Part shown: positions 26,721-34,873 of the stretch, piece by piece
Numbering within the stretch: the stretch's first letter is position 1
Layout of the letters: each line of letters starts with the position of its first letter
Assembly: GCF_021325795.1 (NCBI RefSeq)
Contig: NZ_JAHPZX010000007.1
Span: forward strand, 124,001-188,000
Source of the DNA: Bordetella sp. LUAb4
Lineage (GTDB): Bacteria; Pseudomonadota; Gammaproteobacteria; Burkholderiales; Burkholderiaceae_B
Direction: 5' to 3'
DNA length: 64,000 nt
Made by a program: the position numbers and the translations under genes
Notes under the pieces: model-generated
Told to the model about the DNA's origin: nothing
The model's input: the letters and a program-made list of their open reading frames with translations, nothing else
Database searches by the model: none

Positions 26721-27154
26721 AAACTTTGGACCACGATTTCTTTACTGTCCACGATGTGACGCGCTTCCCCGCCGTCATCGTGCGACCCACTGCCATCGAG
26801 CCGGGTTATGCGCAGCAATGGGCAGCGGAGATGGAGATGCTGCTGCAATATGGCGAACCGTTCTCGGTGCTCTATCTGGAGACGCCCGCGGAGGAACCGC
26901 ATGAGGACTATAAGCGGCGCGGCATCTGGCTGAAGGAGCACCGCGACGCCTTGGCGCGGATGTGCGCCGCTTTGGTGGTGATCGAGGCGGATGCGCAACG
27001 GCGGGAAGCGGCGGCACAGCGGGGGCGCGGGGCCAGCAAGGCTTTCGGCATCGCGCACTATGCGGTGGGTAGCTTGAGCGAAGGCTTGGCCATAAGTTTC
27101 GGCCATGCGGCGCGCCGTCCGCCGCAGGATGACAGGGCGATGGCGTATGGGTGA
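26717..27154 (+). CDS. Hypothetical protein, fourth gene of efflux operon
   Basis: 145 residues, soluble, without signal peptide or membrane spans. The fold looks alpha/beta (FPAVIVRPTAIEPGYAQQWAAEMEMLLQYGEPFSVLYLE, then WLKEHRDALARMCAALVVIEADAQRREAAAQRG). I do not recognise a named family. An ATGA overlap with the outer-membrane channel gene ties it to the pump operon, so a cytosolic accessory or sensing role is possible but unproven. It is convergent with a LysR gene. Confidence 0.75.
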   Translation: MKTLDHDFFTVHDVTRFPAVIVRPTAIEPGYAQQWAAEMEMLLQYGEPFSVLYLETPAEEPHEDYKRRGIWLKEHRDALARMCAALVVIEADAQRREAAAQRGRGASKAFGIAHYAVGSLSEGLAISFGHAARRPPQDDRAMAYG

Positions 27155-27173
27155 TGCCACTACCGTGATGCCG

Positions 27174-28067
27174 CTATATTTCGAGCCCTTCGATTTCCCG
27201 CATGGGGTGTTCGCACAGCATGTCGACAAGTCGCTGCGCCCGGGCCGACAAGGGCCATTCTCCCCGCCAGGTCCACCACAGGGTGTCCACGACCGGCGCC
27301 CTGCAGTCGACAACATTGATCCTGTCCTGATGCCTGAATACCATGCGCGCATATTGGGGCAGGACGGTGAAGCCCAGGCCGCGCGCGACCGGTTCCAGAA
27401 TCAGGCCAACCTGATTGGTATAGCCGTTGCAGCGCAGGGAGCGGATGCCGGGGTTGCCGGGAAAATGGCGGCTCAATAAGCGGGTCGCCATCGCCTGTCC
27501 GTCCGGATGGTCGATATAGCCCAGCGCTTCGAGGTCGCTCCAGTCGTCCACCCGGGTCCCGGCCGGCGTCACCATCTCAAGCGGCTCTTCGGTATAGCGC
27601 GCGGACGCCAGGCGTGGATCATCAGGACGCAGCGTCACCAATCCCAATTCGTATTTGCGGTCTAGTACCGCCGTAAGGATTTCCGGATCCGGGGCGAAGC
27701 GATGGCGGATGATCAGGCCGGGATGGCGTTGTTGCAGATCCAGCAGGCGAGGGTAAAGCGCCAGGCCCACGCTACCGGGGGTGACCAGCGTGATCAGCCC
27801 GGTCGTTGCGTCGGCGTCGGTGAGCCGCGCGCGCAAGCGTTGGTCAGCCTGTTCGACCTCCGCGCAATACGCCAGGAAGGCCGTGCCCGCCGGTGTCAGC
27901 TCCAGCTGGCGGGGGCGGCGGATCAACAGGGGGCCTAATTCATCTTCCAATGCACGGACGTGCTGGCTGACTGCCGCCTGTGTCAAGCCCAGGCGTTCGC
28001 TCGCGCGTGTAAAGCTGCCCAGGTCGGCCACCGCCGCGAAAGTACGCAGCCATTGCGGATTTAGCAT
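27174..28067 (-). CDS. LysR-family regulator, ArgP/IciA-like
   Basis: About 297 residues. N-terminal domain NPQWLRTFAAVADLGSFTRASERLGLTQAAVSQHVRALEDELGPLLIRR is classical; QAAVSQHVRALE resembles the ArgP/IciA branch. Effector domain from TGLITLVTPGSVGLALYPRLLD. ATG 28067 sits six bases after AAGAG; ATG 28073 is an alternative. Divergent from the Old Yellow Enzyme gene at 28234, its probable target. An inverted repeat overlaps its start region. Confidence 0.9.
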   Translation of the reverse strand: MLNPQWLRTFAAVADLGSFTRASERLGLTQAAVSQHVRALEDELGPLLIRRPRQLELTPAGTAFLAYCAEVEQADQRLRARLTDADATTGLITLVTPGSVGLALYPRLLDLQQRHPGLIIRHRFAPDPEILTAVLDRKYELGLVTLRPDDPRLASARYTEEPLEMVTPAGTRVDDWSDLEALGYIDHPDGQAMATRLLSRHFPGNPGIRSLRCNGYTNQVGLILEPVARGLGFTVLPQYARMVFRHQDRINVVDCRAPVVDTLWWTWRGEWPLSARAQRLVDMLCEHPMREIEGLEI

Positions 28068-28076
28068 AAGCATCTC

Positions 28077-28091
28077 TTATCGATTTGATAA
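28077..28091. promoter_or_regulatory. Inverted repeat before LysR start
   Basis: TTATC-GATTT-GATAA, perfect 5-bp arms, directly upstream of the LysR start and 140 bp from the divergent flavin oxidoreductase start. Compatible with autoregulation; function inferred. Confidence 0.4.
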
Positions 28092-28233
28092 CGTCCCATT
28101 AGTTTACGACTAGGTATGAGACAGGTAGTCTGGACACCTTCCCAAGTTCCGTTCATGGCTTTCCAGTTTTTGGGCCCATGGCCGCGCAACGCGTCATGCG
28201 GAACTTCCTGTTTCTTGATTTTCCTGGATCACA

Positions 28234-29349
28234 ATGGCTGCTTTATTCACCCCTTTCTCTCTGAAAGACGTCACGCTCCGCAATCGCATCGCCGTCCCGC
28301 CCATGTGCCAATACAGCGCTGTCGACGGCATGGTCAATGAATGGCACGACGCCCACTACGCCGGCCTGGCGCGCGGCGGCGCGGGCCTGGTCATCGTCGA
28401 AGCCACGGCAGTGTCGCCGGAAGGCCGTATCACGCCGGGATGCACCGGTTTGTGGAACGATGCCCAGGCTGAGGGCATGGCGCGCATTGCCGCGCGTATC
28501 AAGGCGGCGGGCGCGGTGCCCGGCATCCAGATCGGCCATGCAGGACGCAAGGCCAGCGCCAATCTGCCGTGGGAGGGCGACGATCACATCGCCGAGGGCA
28601 ACCCGCGCGGCTGGCCGACGATCTCGCCGTCGGCCGTGGCGTTTGGCGGTGGCCTGCCCAAGGTGCCCCGTGCGATGACCCTGGAAGACATCGACCGTGT
28701 ACGCGGCGACTTCGTGGCTGCGGCGCGCCGGGCGCGCGATGCCGGATTCCAGTGGCTGGAACTGCACTTCGCGCATGGTTATCTGGCGCAAAGCTTCTTC
28801 TCGGTGCATGCCAACAAGCGCAACGATATGTATGGCGGCAGTGCCGAAAACCGCGGCCGCTTCCTGCTTGAGACGCTGGCGGCCGTGCGCGAAGTGTGGC
28901 CGGAGAATCTACCGCTGACCGCGCGTTTCGGCGTCATCGAGTTCGATGGTCGCGATGAGGAAACGCTGGTCGAGTCCATCGAATTGGTGCGCAAGATGCA
29001 CGCGGGCGGCTTGGACATGCTGAATGCGAGCATCGGCTTTTCGACGATCGAAGGGCGTGCGCCGTGGGGTTCCGGCTTCCTGGCACCGGTGGCCGCGCGT
29101 GTACGCCGCGAAACCGGCATGCCGGTGGCGTCGGGCTGGTGCATGGATGACCCGCAGGTCGCCGAGCGCGCGATAGCCGAAGGCCAGATGGACCTGGTCA
29201 TGATCGCTCGCGCGCATCTGGCCGATCCTCATTATCCGTATGCCTTGGCGGTGGCGCTGGGCCAGGAGAACCCCGCCTGGGTGCTGCCCGCGCCTTACGC
29301 GCATTGGCTGTCACGCTACAAAGGACCGGGGAAGGGCGCGGCGCAGTAA
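28234..29349 (+). CDS. NADH:flavin oxidoreductase (Old Yellow Enzyme, YqjM/XenA class)
   Basis: 371-residue FMN barrel. RIAVPPMCQYSAVDGMVNEWH near residue 19 has the Cys of the thermophilic-like YqjM/XenA class, IQIGHAGRKAS near 100 has the flavin and substrate His, and ELHFAHGYLAQSFFSVHANKRNDMYGG near 173 completes the active site. Members reduce activated alkenes such as enones, nitroesters or maleimides using NAD(P)H. Divergent from the LysR gene, which probably senses the same type of electrophile. Confidence 0.93.
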   Translation: MAALFTPFSLKDVTLRNRIAVPPMCQYSAVDGMVNEWHDAHYAGLARGGAGLVIVEATAVSPEGRITPGCTGLWNDAQAEGMARIAARIKAAGAVPGIQIGHAGRKASANLPWEGDDHIAEGNPRGWPTISPSAVAFGGGLPKVPRAMTLEDIDRVRGDFVAAARRARDAGFQWLELHFAHGYLAQSFFSVHANKRNDMYGGSAENRGRFLLETLAAVREVWPENLPLTARFGVIEFDGRDEETLVESIELVRKMHAGGLDMLNASIGFSTIEGRAPWGSGFLAPVAARVRRETGMPVASGWCMDDPQVAERAIAEGQMDLVMIARAHLADPHYPYALAVALGQENPAWVLPAPYAHWLSRYKGPGKGAAQ

Positions 29350-29461
29350 AAGGGAACGGTGGTGTAGCAGCATGGTTGGCGAGCCGTGTTGCAAGCCACA
29401 TGTTGCAAGCCGGTGCGTTGCCGTGATGGCGCGTGCGGGCGGTCGGCTTTCCTCGCTCCAC

Positions 29462-30940
29462 TCATGGCGGAAAGCCTTCTATCGTTTCGCGCACGGCCCG
29501 CAATACGCGTGGCAGATCTTCCAGCGACACCGAACTGAGTCCCAGGCGCAAGGCGTGCGGGGCATGCCGGGTGGTGGCATAGGCCTCGCCCCTGGAAACC
29601 GCGATGTCCCGTTGTGTAAGTGCTTCGGCGATGCGGTCCATGCGTACCTCCGGCGGTAAGGGCAGCCACGCGAACAGCGAGTCCGGGTGTCCGATCAAGC
29701 CCATGCCCTCGAATACCTGCCGCGCACAGTGCTGGCGTTGCCGGGCATCGCCGCGTTGGCGTTGCTCCAGGCGTGCCAAGGTGCCATCGGCTATCCAGCG
29801 CGTCCCCAATGCGGTCACCAGCGTGGGCAGGCTCCAATGGCTGGCGCGGATATGGGCTTTCACGCGTCCGGCGGCTTCTCGCGGGACGGACACGTAGCCG
29901 TAGCGCAAACCGCTGGCCAGGCTTTTCGACAGGCTCGACACATAGGCGGTTCGTTCCGGCGCGCGCGCCGCCAAGGACGCGGGCGCGTTCGCGGCCAGGT
30001 GCGCGTAGACACCATCCTCGATGATCAGGATGTCGTGTTGGCGGGCCAATGCGACCAGGCGCTGGCGTTGCGCGTCGGACATGACCCAGCCCAGCGGGTT
30101 GTGCAGGGTGGGCATGGTGTAGATGGCGCTGATGCGATGCCGACGGCAAAGGATTTCGAGGGCATCCAGGTCGGGGCCAGTGTTTACGTTGGCGGTCGGC
30201 GCGCGATGCTGCTTATTGGATCGCTTCGAGTCACTGGATCGATGGGGGCGATGGGATCCACTCTCGGATCGGTGGGATTCATGGGGTCCACTATCCAGGA
30301 CCGGGATGGGATGCAGCGTCAGGCCGTGCGCCTGCGCTGCCATCTTGAAGCCGGGATAGGTCAATGCGTCGACGGCTACCGCGTCGCCGGGCGACAGCAA
30401 GGCACGTATCACGCAATCCAGGCCATGCTGCGCGCCGTTGACCAGGAACAGCCTTTCCACGTCGGTGTCGATGCCGCGTTCCCTCAACAGGAAGTCACGC
30501 AGGACGGCGCGGTCATGGCGGCGGCCGCCGGGTGGCTGTTGATGCAACAGCGCGGCCAGGTCGCCACCCATGGCCAGTTGGCGCAGGGCATCGCGCAGCA
30601 TGTCGCCCTGGCCGGGCCAGTCCGGATGATTGAACGAGAGATCCGCGGCACTGGCGCCGCGCCGTGTCTCGTCACCGGGGTCCCATTCATGTTGCGGCGG
30701 TCGATCACGCACGAACGTGCCCCGGCCGGTTTCGCCGACGGCCAGGCCCATGGCCTTGAGCCGCGCATAGACGCTGGTGGCGGTGGCGACGGCCACGCCA
30801 TGCCGCGTGGCCAGTTCACGGTGGGTGGGCAGCCGCGTGCCGGGCACCAGGCGGCCGTTGCGAATGTCGGCGGCCAGCAGGCGGGCGATTGCGTCGGCGC
30901 CGCGGTCGTTGTCACCGTACTCGATCACTCGATTGGCCAT
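29462..30940 (-). CDS. MocR/PdxR-type regulator (GntR helix-turn-helix plus aminotransferase domain)
   Basis: 492 residues. N-terminal GntR winged helix (LVPGTRLPTHRELATRHGVAVATATSVYARLKAMGL, about 31-66). C-terminal fold-type I aminotransferase domain with NGAQHGLDCVIRALLSPGD, MPTLHNPLGWVM and the PLP Lys in SSLSKSLASGLRYGY. An insert of about 35 residues rich in Ser, His and Arg (SHRS/PHRS) interrupts the domain near residue 225. It is encoded by an imperfect 30-bp tandem repeat. Divergent from the thioesterase gene at 31035. The effector is likely PLP or a PLP-amino acid adduct. Confidence 0.9.
   Translation of the reverse strand: MANRVIEYGDNDRGADAIARLLAADIRNGRLVPGTRLPTHRELATRHGVAVATATSVYARLKAMGLAVGETGRGTFVRDRPPQHEWDPGDETRRGASAADLSFNHPDWPGQGDMLRDALRQLAMGGDLAALLHQQPPGGRRHDRAVLRDFLLRERGIDTDVERLFLVNGAQHGLDCVIRALLSPGDAVAVDALTYPGFKMAAQAHGLTLHPIPVLDSGPHESHRSESGSHRPHRSSDSKRSNKQHRAPTANVNTGPDLDALEILCRRHRISAIYTMPTLHNPLGWVMSDAQRQRLVALARQHDILIIEDGVYAHLAANAPASLAARAPERTAYVSSLSKSLASGLRYGYVSVPREAAGRVKAHIRASHWSLPTLVTALGTRWIADGTLARLEQRQRGDARQRQHCARQVFEGMGLIGHPDSLFAWLPLPPEVRMDRIAEALTQRDIAVSRGEAYATTRHAPHALRLGLSSVSLEDLPRVLRAVRETIEGFPP
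30218..30295. repeat. Imperfect 30-bp coding tandem repeat in the MocR gene
   Basis: Two adjacent 30-bp units (30236-30265 and 30266-30295) match at 23 of 30 positions, preceded by a partial unit from 30218 that also begins GGATCG. On the coding strand they give consecutive decapeptides DSGPHESHRS and ESGSHRPHRS, so length changes stay in frame. Confidence 0.8.
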
Positions 30941-31034
30941 GACGCGTACCTAGGACAATTTTTTGATTGTCATAGTCTACGTCGGTACGCTGCCGGAATC
31001 ATCCACTGAATCACATCTTGGAGAACGCTCCGTC

Positions 31035-31517
31035 ATGGATACGCCCGCGCCCCTGCCCATCCTGGATTTTCTGCGCCGCCAGATCGACGGAACCTTACAC
31101 GCAGGGGCGCAAACCCTCTTGCGCTATCCCACCGCGATATCCCAATTTCTGGATTTCCGCCTGATCGATGTGGGACCGGCAATGGCGGTGATAGAACTGG
31201 ACGCGGATGCCGCGCGCCATGGTAACCAGCAGGGCACGGTACACGGGGGCATGCTGTGCGAACTTGCGGACGCCGCCATCGGCACCGCGCATTCCACGGT
31301 GATGCAGGAAGGGGAGTCATTTACCAGCATCGACCTGAAGGCGACCTTCCTGCGGCCGGTGTGGAAGGAACGCTTGCGCGCCCATGCGCGCGTGGCGCAT
31401 GGGGGGCGTACCGTCAGCCATTACGTCTGTGACATCCTGCGGGAAGACGGCAAGCCCGTTGCGACCATCGCCAGCGTGGTGATGACCTTGCGCGGCGATG
31501 GGGCAAAGGGGCGCTAG
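31035..31517 (+). CDS. PaaI-type thioesterase (hotdog fold)
   Basis: 160 residues. The hotdog signature GTVHGGMLCELADAAIGTA near 73 holds the HGG catalytic loop, followed by SIDLKATFLRPVW and the last strand ATIASVVMTLRG. Would hydrolyse acyl-CoA thioesters, perhaps aromatic. Start at ATG 31035; a 30963 start would overlap the promoter of the divergent MocR gene. Acid and alcohol partner genes are not adjacent. Confidence 0.9.
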   Translation: MDTPAPLPILDFLRRQIDGTLHAGAQTLLRYPTAISQFLDFRLIDVGPAMAVIELDADAARHGNQQGTVHGGMLCELADAAIGTAHSTVMQEGESFTSIDLKATFLRPVWKERLRAHARVAHGGRTVSHYVCDILREDGKPVATIASVVMTLRGDGAKGR

Positions 31518-31566
31518 GAAATGCCTGTGAGCGACGTCTTGCGCTGCGACGGCTTATCCAAGTTGC

Positions 31567-32355
31567 TTACTTGCCGAGCCACTTCGCGCTCAACTGCGCA
31601 TACTCCCCGGTGGCCTGGGCCAGATGCAGCCATTGGTCGACGTAGTGCTTGAAGACTTCGTCGCCGCTGGGCAGCAGATAGGCCATCTCGGCATATTGCA
31701 GCGGTTTGTCGGGATTGACCGCACACAATTCGGGATGCAGCTTGCTTTGCGCGATCGCTTCGGCCGCTTCGGTGACGAAGATGTCCGCGTTGCCTTTGAT
31801 AATCTCGTCAAAGATGGTGACGTTCTCGCCATGCAGTGTCAGTTTGGCGTTGGCCAGCTTGGTTCGGGCGAACTTCTCGTTGCTGCCGCCCGGATTGAAG
31901 ATAACCCGCACGTCAGGCTTGTTGATGTCGGCAATGCTCTGGTACTTCGACACGTTCTCGCAGCGTGTGATGGGCGTCTTGCCGTTGATCATGTAGGGCG
32001 CGCTGAAATAGGCCTGTTTCTGCCGTTCCAGCGAAACGGATATCCCGCCCACGGCGATATCGCATTTTCCAGCCCCGAAGTCGGGCAGCAGATTGGCCCA
32101 TGTCGTCTTGATGAACTGCGGCTTGGCATTGAGAGATGCCGCCAGCGACTGCGCCAGATCGATATCCAGTCCTTCGAACTCGCCGGGTGCATGCTGGAAG
32201 CTGAAAGGCTTGTAGTCACCCGGTGTGCACACACGCAAAGTGGCGCTTTGGGTGACTCGTGCCAGCGTGCCGGGCGCGGTTTGCGCCTGCGCCGTGACGG
32301 CGGCACCCAGCGCGAAGGTGGATAGCAGCAATGCGGCAATCTTTTGAATTTTCAT
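31567..32355 (-). CDS. Periplasmic cyclohexadienyl dehydratase-like protein (PheC/solute-binding fold)
   Basis: 262 residues with a Sec signal peptide (IAALLLSTFALGAAVTAQAQ). The mature sequence follows PheC closely: LRVCTPGDYKPFSF near 41, FEGLDIDLAQSLAASL, TTWANLLPDFGAGKCDIAVGGISVSLERQ, NPGGSNEKFAR and VTIFDEIIKGNADIFVTEAAEA. PheC evolved from amino-acid-binding proteins and converts prephenate or arogenate to phenylpyruvate or phenylalanine in the periplasm. A plain amino-acid receptor is the alternative; no ABC transporter genes are adjacent, which favours the enzyme. Confidence 0.78.
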   Translation of the reverse strand: MKIQKIAALLLSTFALGAAVTAQAQTAPGTLARVTQSATLRVCTPGDYKPFSFQHAPGEFEGLDIDLAQSLAASLNAKPQFIKTTWANLLPDFGAGKCDIAVGGISVSLERQKQAYFSAPYMINGKTPITRCENVSKYQSIADINKPDVRVIFNPGGSNEKFARTKLANAKLTLHGENVTIFDEIIKGNADIFVTEAAEAIAQSKLHPELCAVNPDKPLQYAEMAYLLPSGDEVFKHYVDQWLHLAQATGEYAQLSAKWLGK

Positions 32356-32653
32356 GGCCAGTCCGAGATCCAGGATAAAGAAACAGCGAGCTTTTCTCGC
32401 CAGGATGAGATTTCCGCGAAATAAATTGTTCTAGGAGTGAAATGCAAAGGCGGATATTGTCAGCAATATTTGGTGAATCTGACAATTGCATCTGAAATCA
32501 ATTTCCGTGCCGGCCCATATTAATCGAGGGTCTCCAGCCAGGCGAGCTAGGGCTGGCCCGGAGTAAAAAGGTAATTAACGCAATCACCTGTAGCCCGTTG
32601 CGGCATTTTTATTTGCTAAATTCGCGGCATGTAGTTTGTCTGCAAGGTGAGTC
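32356..32653. other. Intergenic gap between PheC-like and GGDEF genes
   Basis: About 300 bp, more AT-rich than its surroundings, between two divergent genes. It must hold both promoters. I see no convincing operator, small gene or RNA; AAGGTGA before 32654 is the ribosome site of the cyclase gene. Confidence 0.5.
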
Positions 32654-33715
32654 TTGGACAGTCTTCTTTCCCAACTATCGAATGCGCTACCTCAAGCCAA
32701 GTCGCTCGATGAATTGGCGCGCCCCATGCTTCAAATGCTGGGAGACGCCACCGGATTGGAATCCACCTTCCTGACATCTGTCGACCTTGAGCGTGGCGTC
32801 CAGCAGACGCGTTATGCGCGCAATGATGGCGCCTTGACCATTCCCGAAGGCATGGCGGTACCCTGGGGGGACACCCTGTGCAAGCGCGCACTCGATGATG
32901 GGCGCATGTACACGGACGATGTACCCGGCAAATGGGGGGACTCGGACGCCGCGCGTGCCTTGGGTATCAAGACCTATATCAGCGCGCCTATACGCAAGGA
33001 AAACGGTGAGATCCTGGGCACCTTGTGCGCTTGCAGCGCCTCGCGCAAGCCCCTGCGCCCGGGGACGGACGAATTGCTGCAATTGTTCTCCAACCTTGTT
33101 GGGATTTTCATCCAGCGGGAAGAATTGGTGGAACAACTTCAGGTCGCCAATGAACGGTTGACGTCCTATGCCTTGACCGACGCGTTGACAGGTTTACCCA
33201 ACCGGCGTGCGCTCTACGACGAATTGGTGCGGCTGCTGTCGCGCGGCCGCCGTGCCAACAGCAGCGTGATGGTAGGGATGCTGGATCTGGATGGCTTCAA
33301 GTCCATCAACGACACCTATGGCCACCAGGCTGGCGACATCTTCCTGCAGGAGATTGCCCGGCGCCTGACCGGCGGAATCCGCTCCAGCGACATGGTTGGA
33401 CGCATGGGCGGGGATGAGTTCCTGTTCGTCGGCCCCGGCCCTGAGCTGGACCACGGCAAGGCGGGCGCTGACATGGCGGTGGGCGATGCCGCCTCCGCCG
33501 CGCAAGCCGTCCTGCTCGTGCAGAATCGCCTGATCGAATCGACGGCGGGGCAATATCACGTTCTCGCCCATGATATCGACTACGGCGGTGCCAGCGCTGG
33601 CGTCGTCGCGATCGACCCCCGAGAGCTGACCGCGGAAGCCGCCGTGCGGGTGGCCGACCGTCGCATGTACGAGATCAAGCGCATCCGCAAGGAAGGCGAG
33701 GGCGGCGTCAGGTAA
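32654..33715 (+). CDS. GAF-GGDEF diguanylate cyclase
   Basis: 353 residues, cytosolic. The GAF-type sensor spans roughly 15-155 (GDATGLESTFLTSVD, then SAPIRKENGEILGTLCACS). A short coiled linker (REELVEQLQVANERL) leads to the GGDEF domain: LTGLPNRRALYDEL near 181 and an intact GGDEF in GRMGGDEFLFVG near 252. An RxxD product-inhibition site (RSSD) lies just before it. Therefore probably an active, feedback-inhibited c-di-GMP synthase. Start is TTG at 32654 with AAGGTGA four bases upstream. Confidence 0.9.
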   Translation: MDSLLSQLSNALPQAKSLDELARPMLQMLGDATGLESTFLTSVDLERGVQQTRYARNDGALTIPEGMAVPWGDTLCKRALDDGRMYTDDVPGKWGDSDAARALGIKTYISAPIRKENGEILGTLCACSASRKPLRPGTDELLQLFSNLVGIFIQREELVEQLQVANERLTSYALTDALTGLPNRRALYDELVRLLSRGRRANSSVMVGMLDLDGFKSINDTYGHQAGDIFLQEIARRLTGGIRSSDMVGRMGGDEFLFVGPGPELDHGKAGADMAVGDAASAAQAVLLVQNRLIESTAGQYHVLAHDIDYGGASAGVVAIDPRELTAEAAVRVADRRMYEIKRIRKEGEGGVR

Positions 33716-33754
33716 GCGGCGGCCAGATGCCCTCTGACCGGAAAAATCCGCTAC

Positions 33755-34624
33755 CTAGATGGTCACCGTTCCCCGTCCGATCTCGATCACGCGTCCGCCG
33801 ACCTGCACCTGCTGGTCTTGCGTGACGTGCAAATGCAGCGTGCAGGGCCGGTCGACTGCCTCGCCCTGGCTGACCAGATAGCGCGCGGGCAAGGCGCGGC
33901 CCTGCTGCAACAGCCAGCCCCCCAGATTGGCGCAGGCCGAACCGGTGCCAGGGTCCTCCACCACCGCGCCGCCCTTGCTGAAGAAGTAGCGTGCCAGGAC
34001 GCGGCCAGGCTGGCCGCCGGCGGGCTCCTCTTCGAAGGCAAACACATAGGCGGTCTTGCGGCCCAGGCTGCTGGCCGGCCATGCGTCGAACAGCGCGGTA
34101 TCGGGCACGGCGCGGCGTACCGCCGCGGCGTTGCGCACAGGGACCAGCAGTTGATCGGCGCCAGTGTCGATCCAGCGCGGCGCGTCGAGCAAGTCGCCTT
34201 CTTCCAGTCCCAGCATCGCAGCCAGTTGCGCGGGCGGTGTCGGTTCGGCGCGATGCTTGAGCGGCCCGGATTGGGGTGCCGTGAAGGTCCAGACATCGTC
34301 TTGCGCCCACACCGGCACCACGCCGGCAAGGAATTCCAACTTCAGCGTTGGCCCCGTGCCGCGCAGATCGCGCACGACCTGCGAGGTGCCCAGAGTCGGG
34401 TGGCCGGCGAACCGCATCTCATAGCCTGGCGTGAAGATGCGCACCCGCGCATCGGCCTGATCCGACGGCAGGATGAAGGTGGTTTCCGACAGATTGAACT
34501 GCAGCGTCAACGCCGCCATGGTGGCATCGTCCAGTCCGCGCGCGTCCTCGAATACGCACAACTGATTGCCGCCGAATGTTGATTCAGCGAAGACGTTGAT
34601 AAGACGGAAAGCGTAGGTAGCCAT
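33755..34624 (-). CDS. PhzF-family isomerase-like protein
   Basis: 289 residues. PhzF signatures: INVFAESTFGGNQLCVFED near residue 9, FNLSETTFILPS near 43 with the catalytic Glu, IFTPGYEMRFAGHPTLGTSQVV near 62, and EDPGTGSACANLGGWLL near 220. The family covers phenazine biosynthesis isomerase and many uncharacterised epimerase-like proteins; no phenazine genes are near. ATG 34624 (MATYAFRLINVF) is preferred over 34639. Confidence 0.9.
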   Translation of the reverse strand: MATYAFRLINVFAESTFGGNQLCVFEDARGLDDATMAALTLQFNLSETTFILPSDQADARVRIFTPGYEMRFAGHPTLGTSQVVRDLRGTGPTLKLEFLAGVVPVWAQDDVWTFTAPQSGPLKHRAEPTPPAQLAAMLGLEEGDLLDAPRWIDTGADQLLVPVRNAAAVRRAVPDTALFDAWPASSLGRKTAYVFAFEEEPAGGQPGRVLARYFFSKGGAVVEDPGTGSACANLGGWLLQQGRALPARYLVSQGEAVDRPCTLHLHVTQDQQVQVGGRVIEIGRGTVTI

Positions 34625-34873
34625 GACGTGGGCAGCCAAATGTTGGGAAAAGGCATTGTAGGGGCTTAGCGGTGTTCGCCTGTCATGCTAAAACGTTGCG
34701 GTCGTGGGGATCAGCGTATCAGTTGTGGGCGGACCAGGCAGCCTGGTACGGGGCGCCCTCAAGCGTGTCCCAAATACCGTAAAAAGCGCGGCAAACGATG
34801 AATCATGCGGATTGAAGTTCAAAGGCGATGCCGGTAATAGAATCGCGTTTTGCGGGCCCAACCATGGAGCGAT

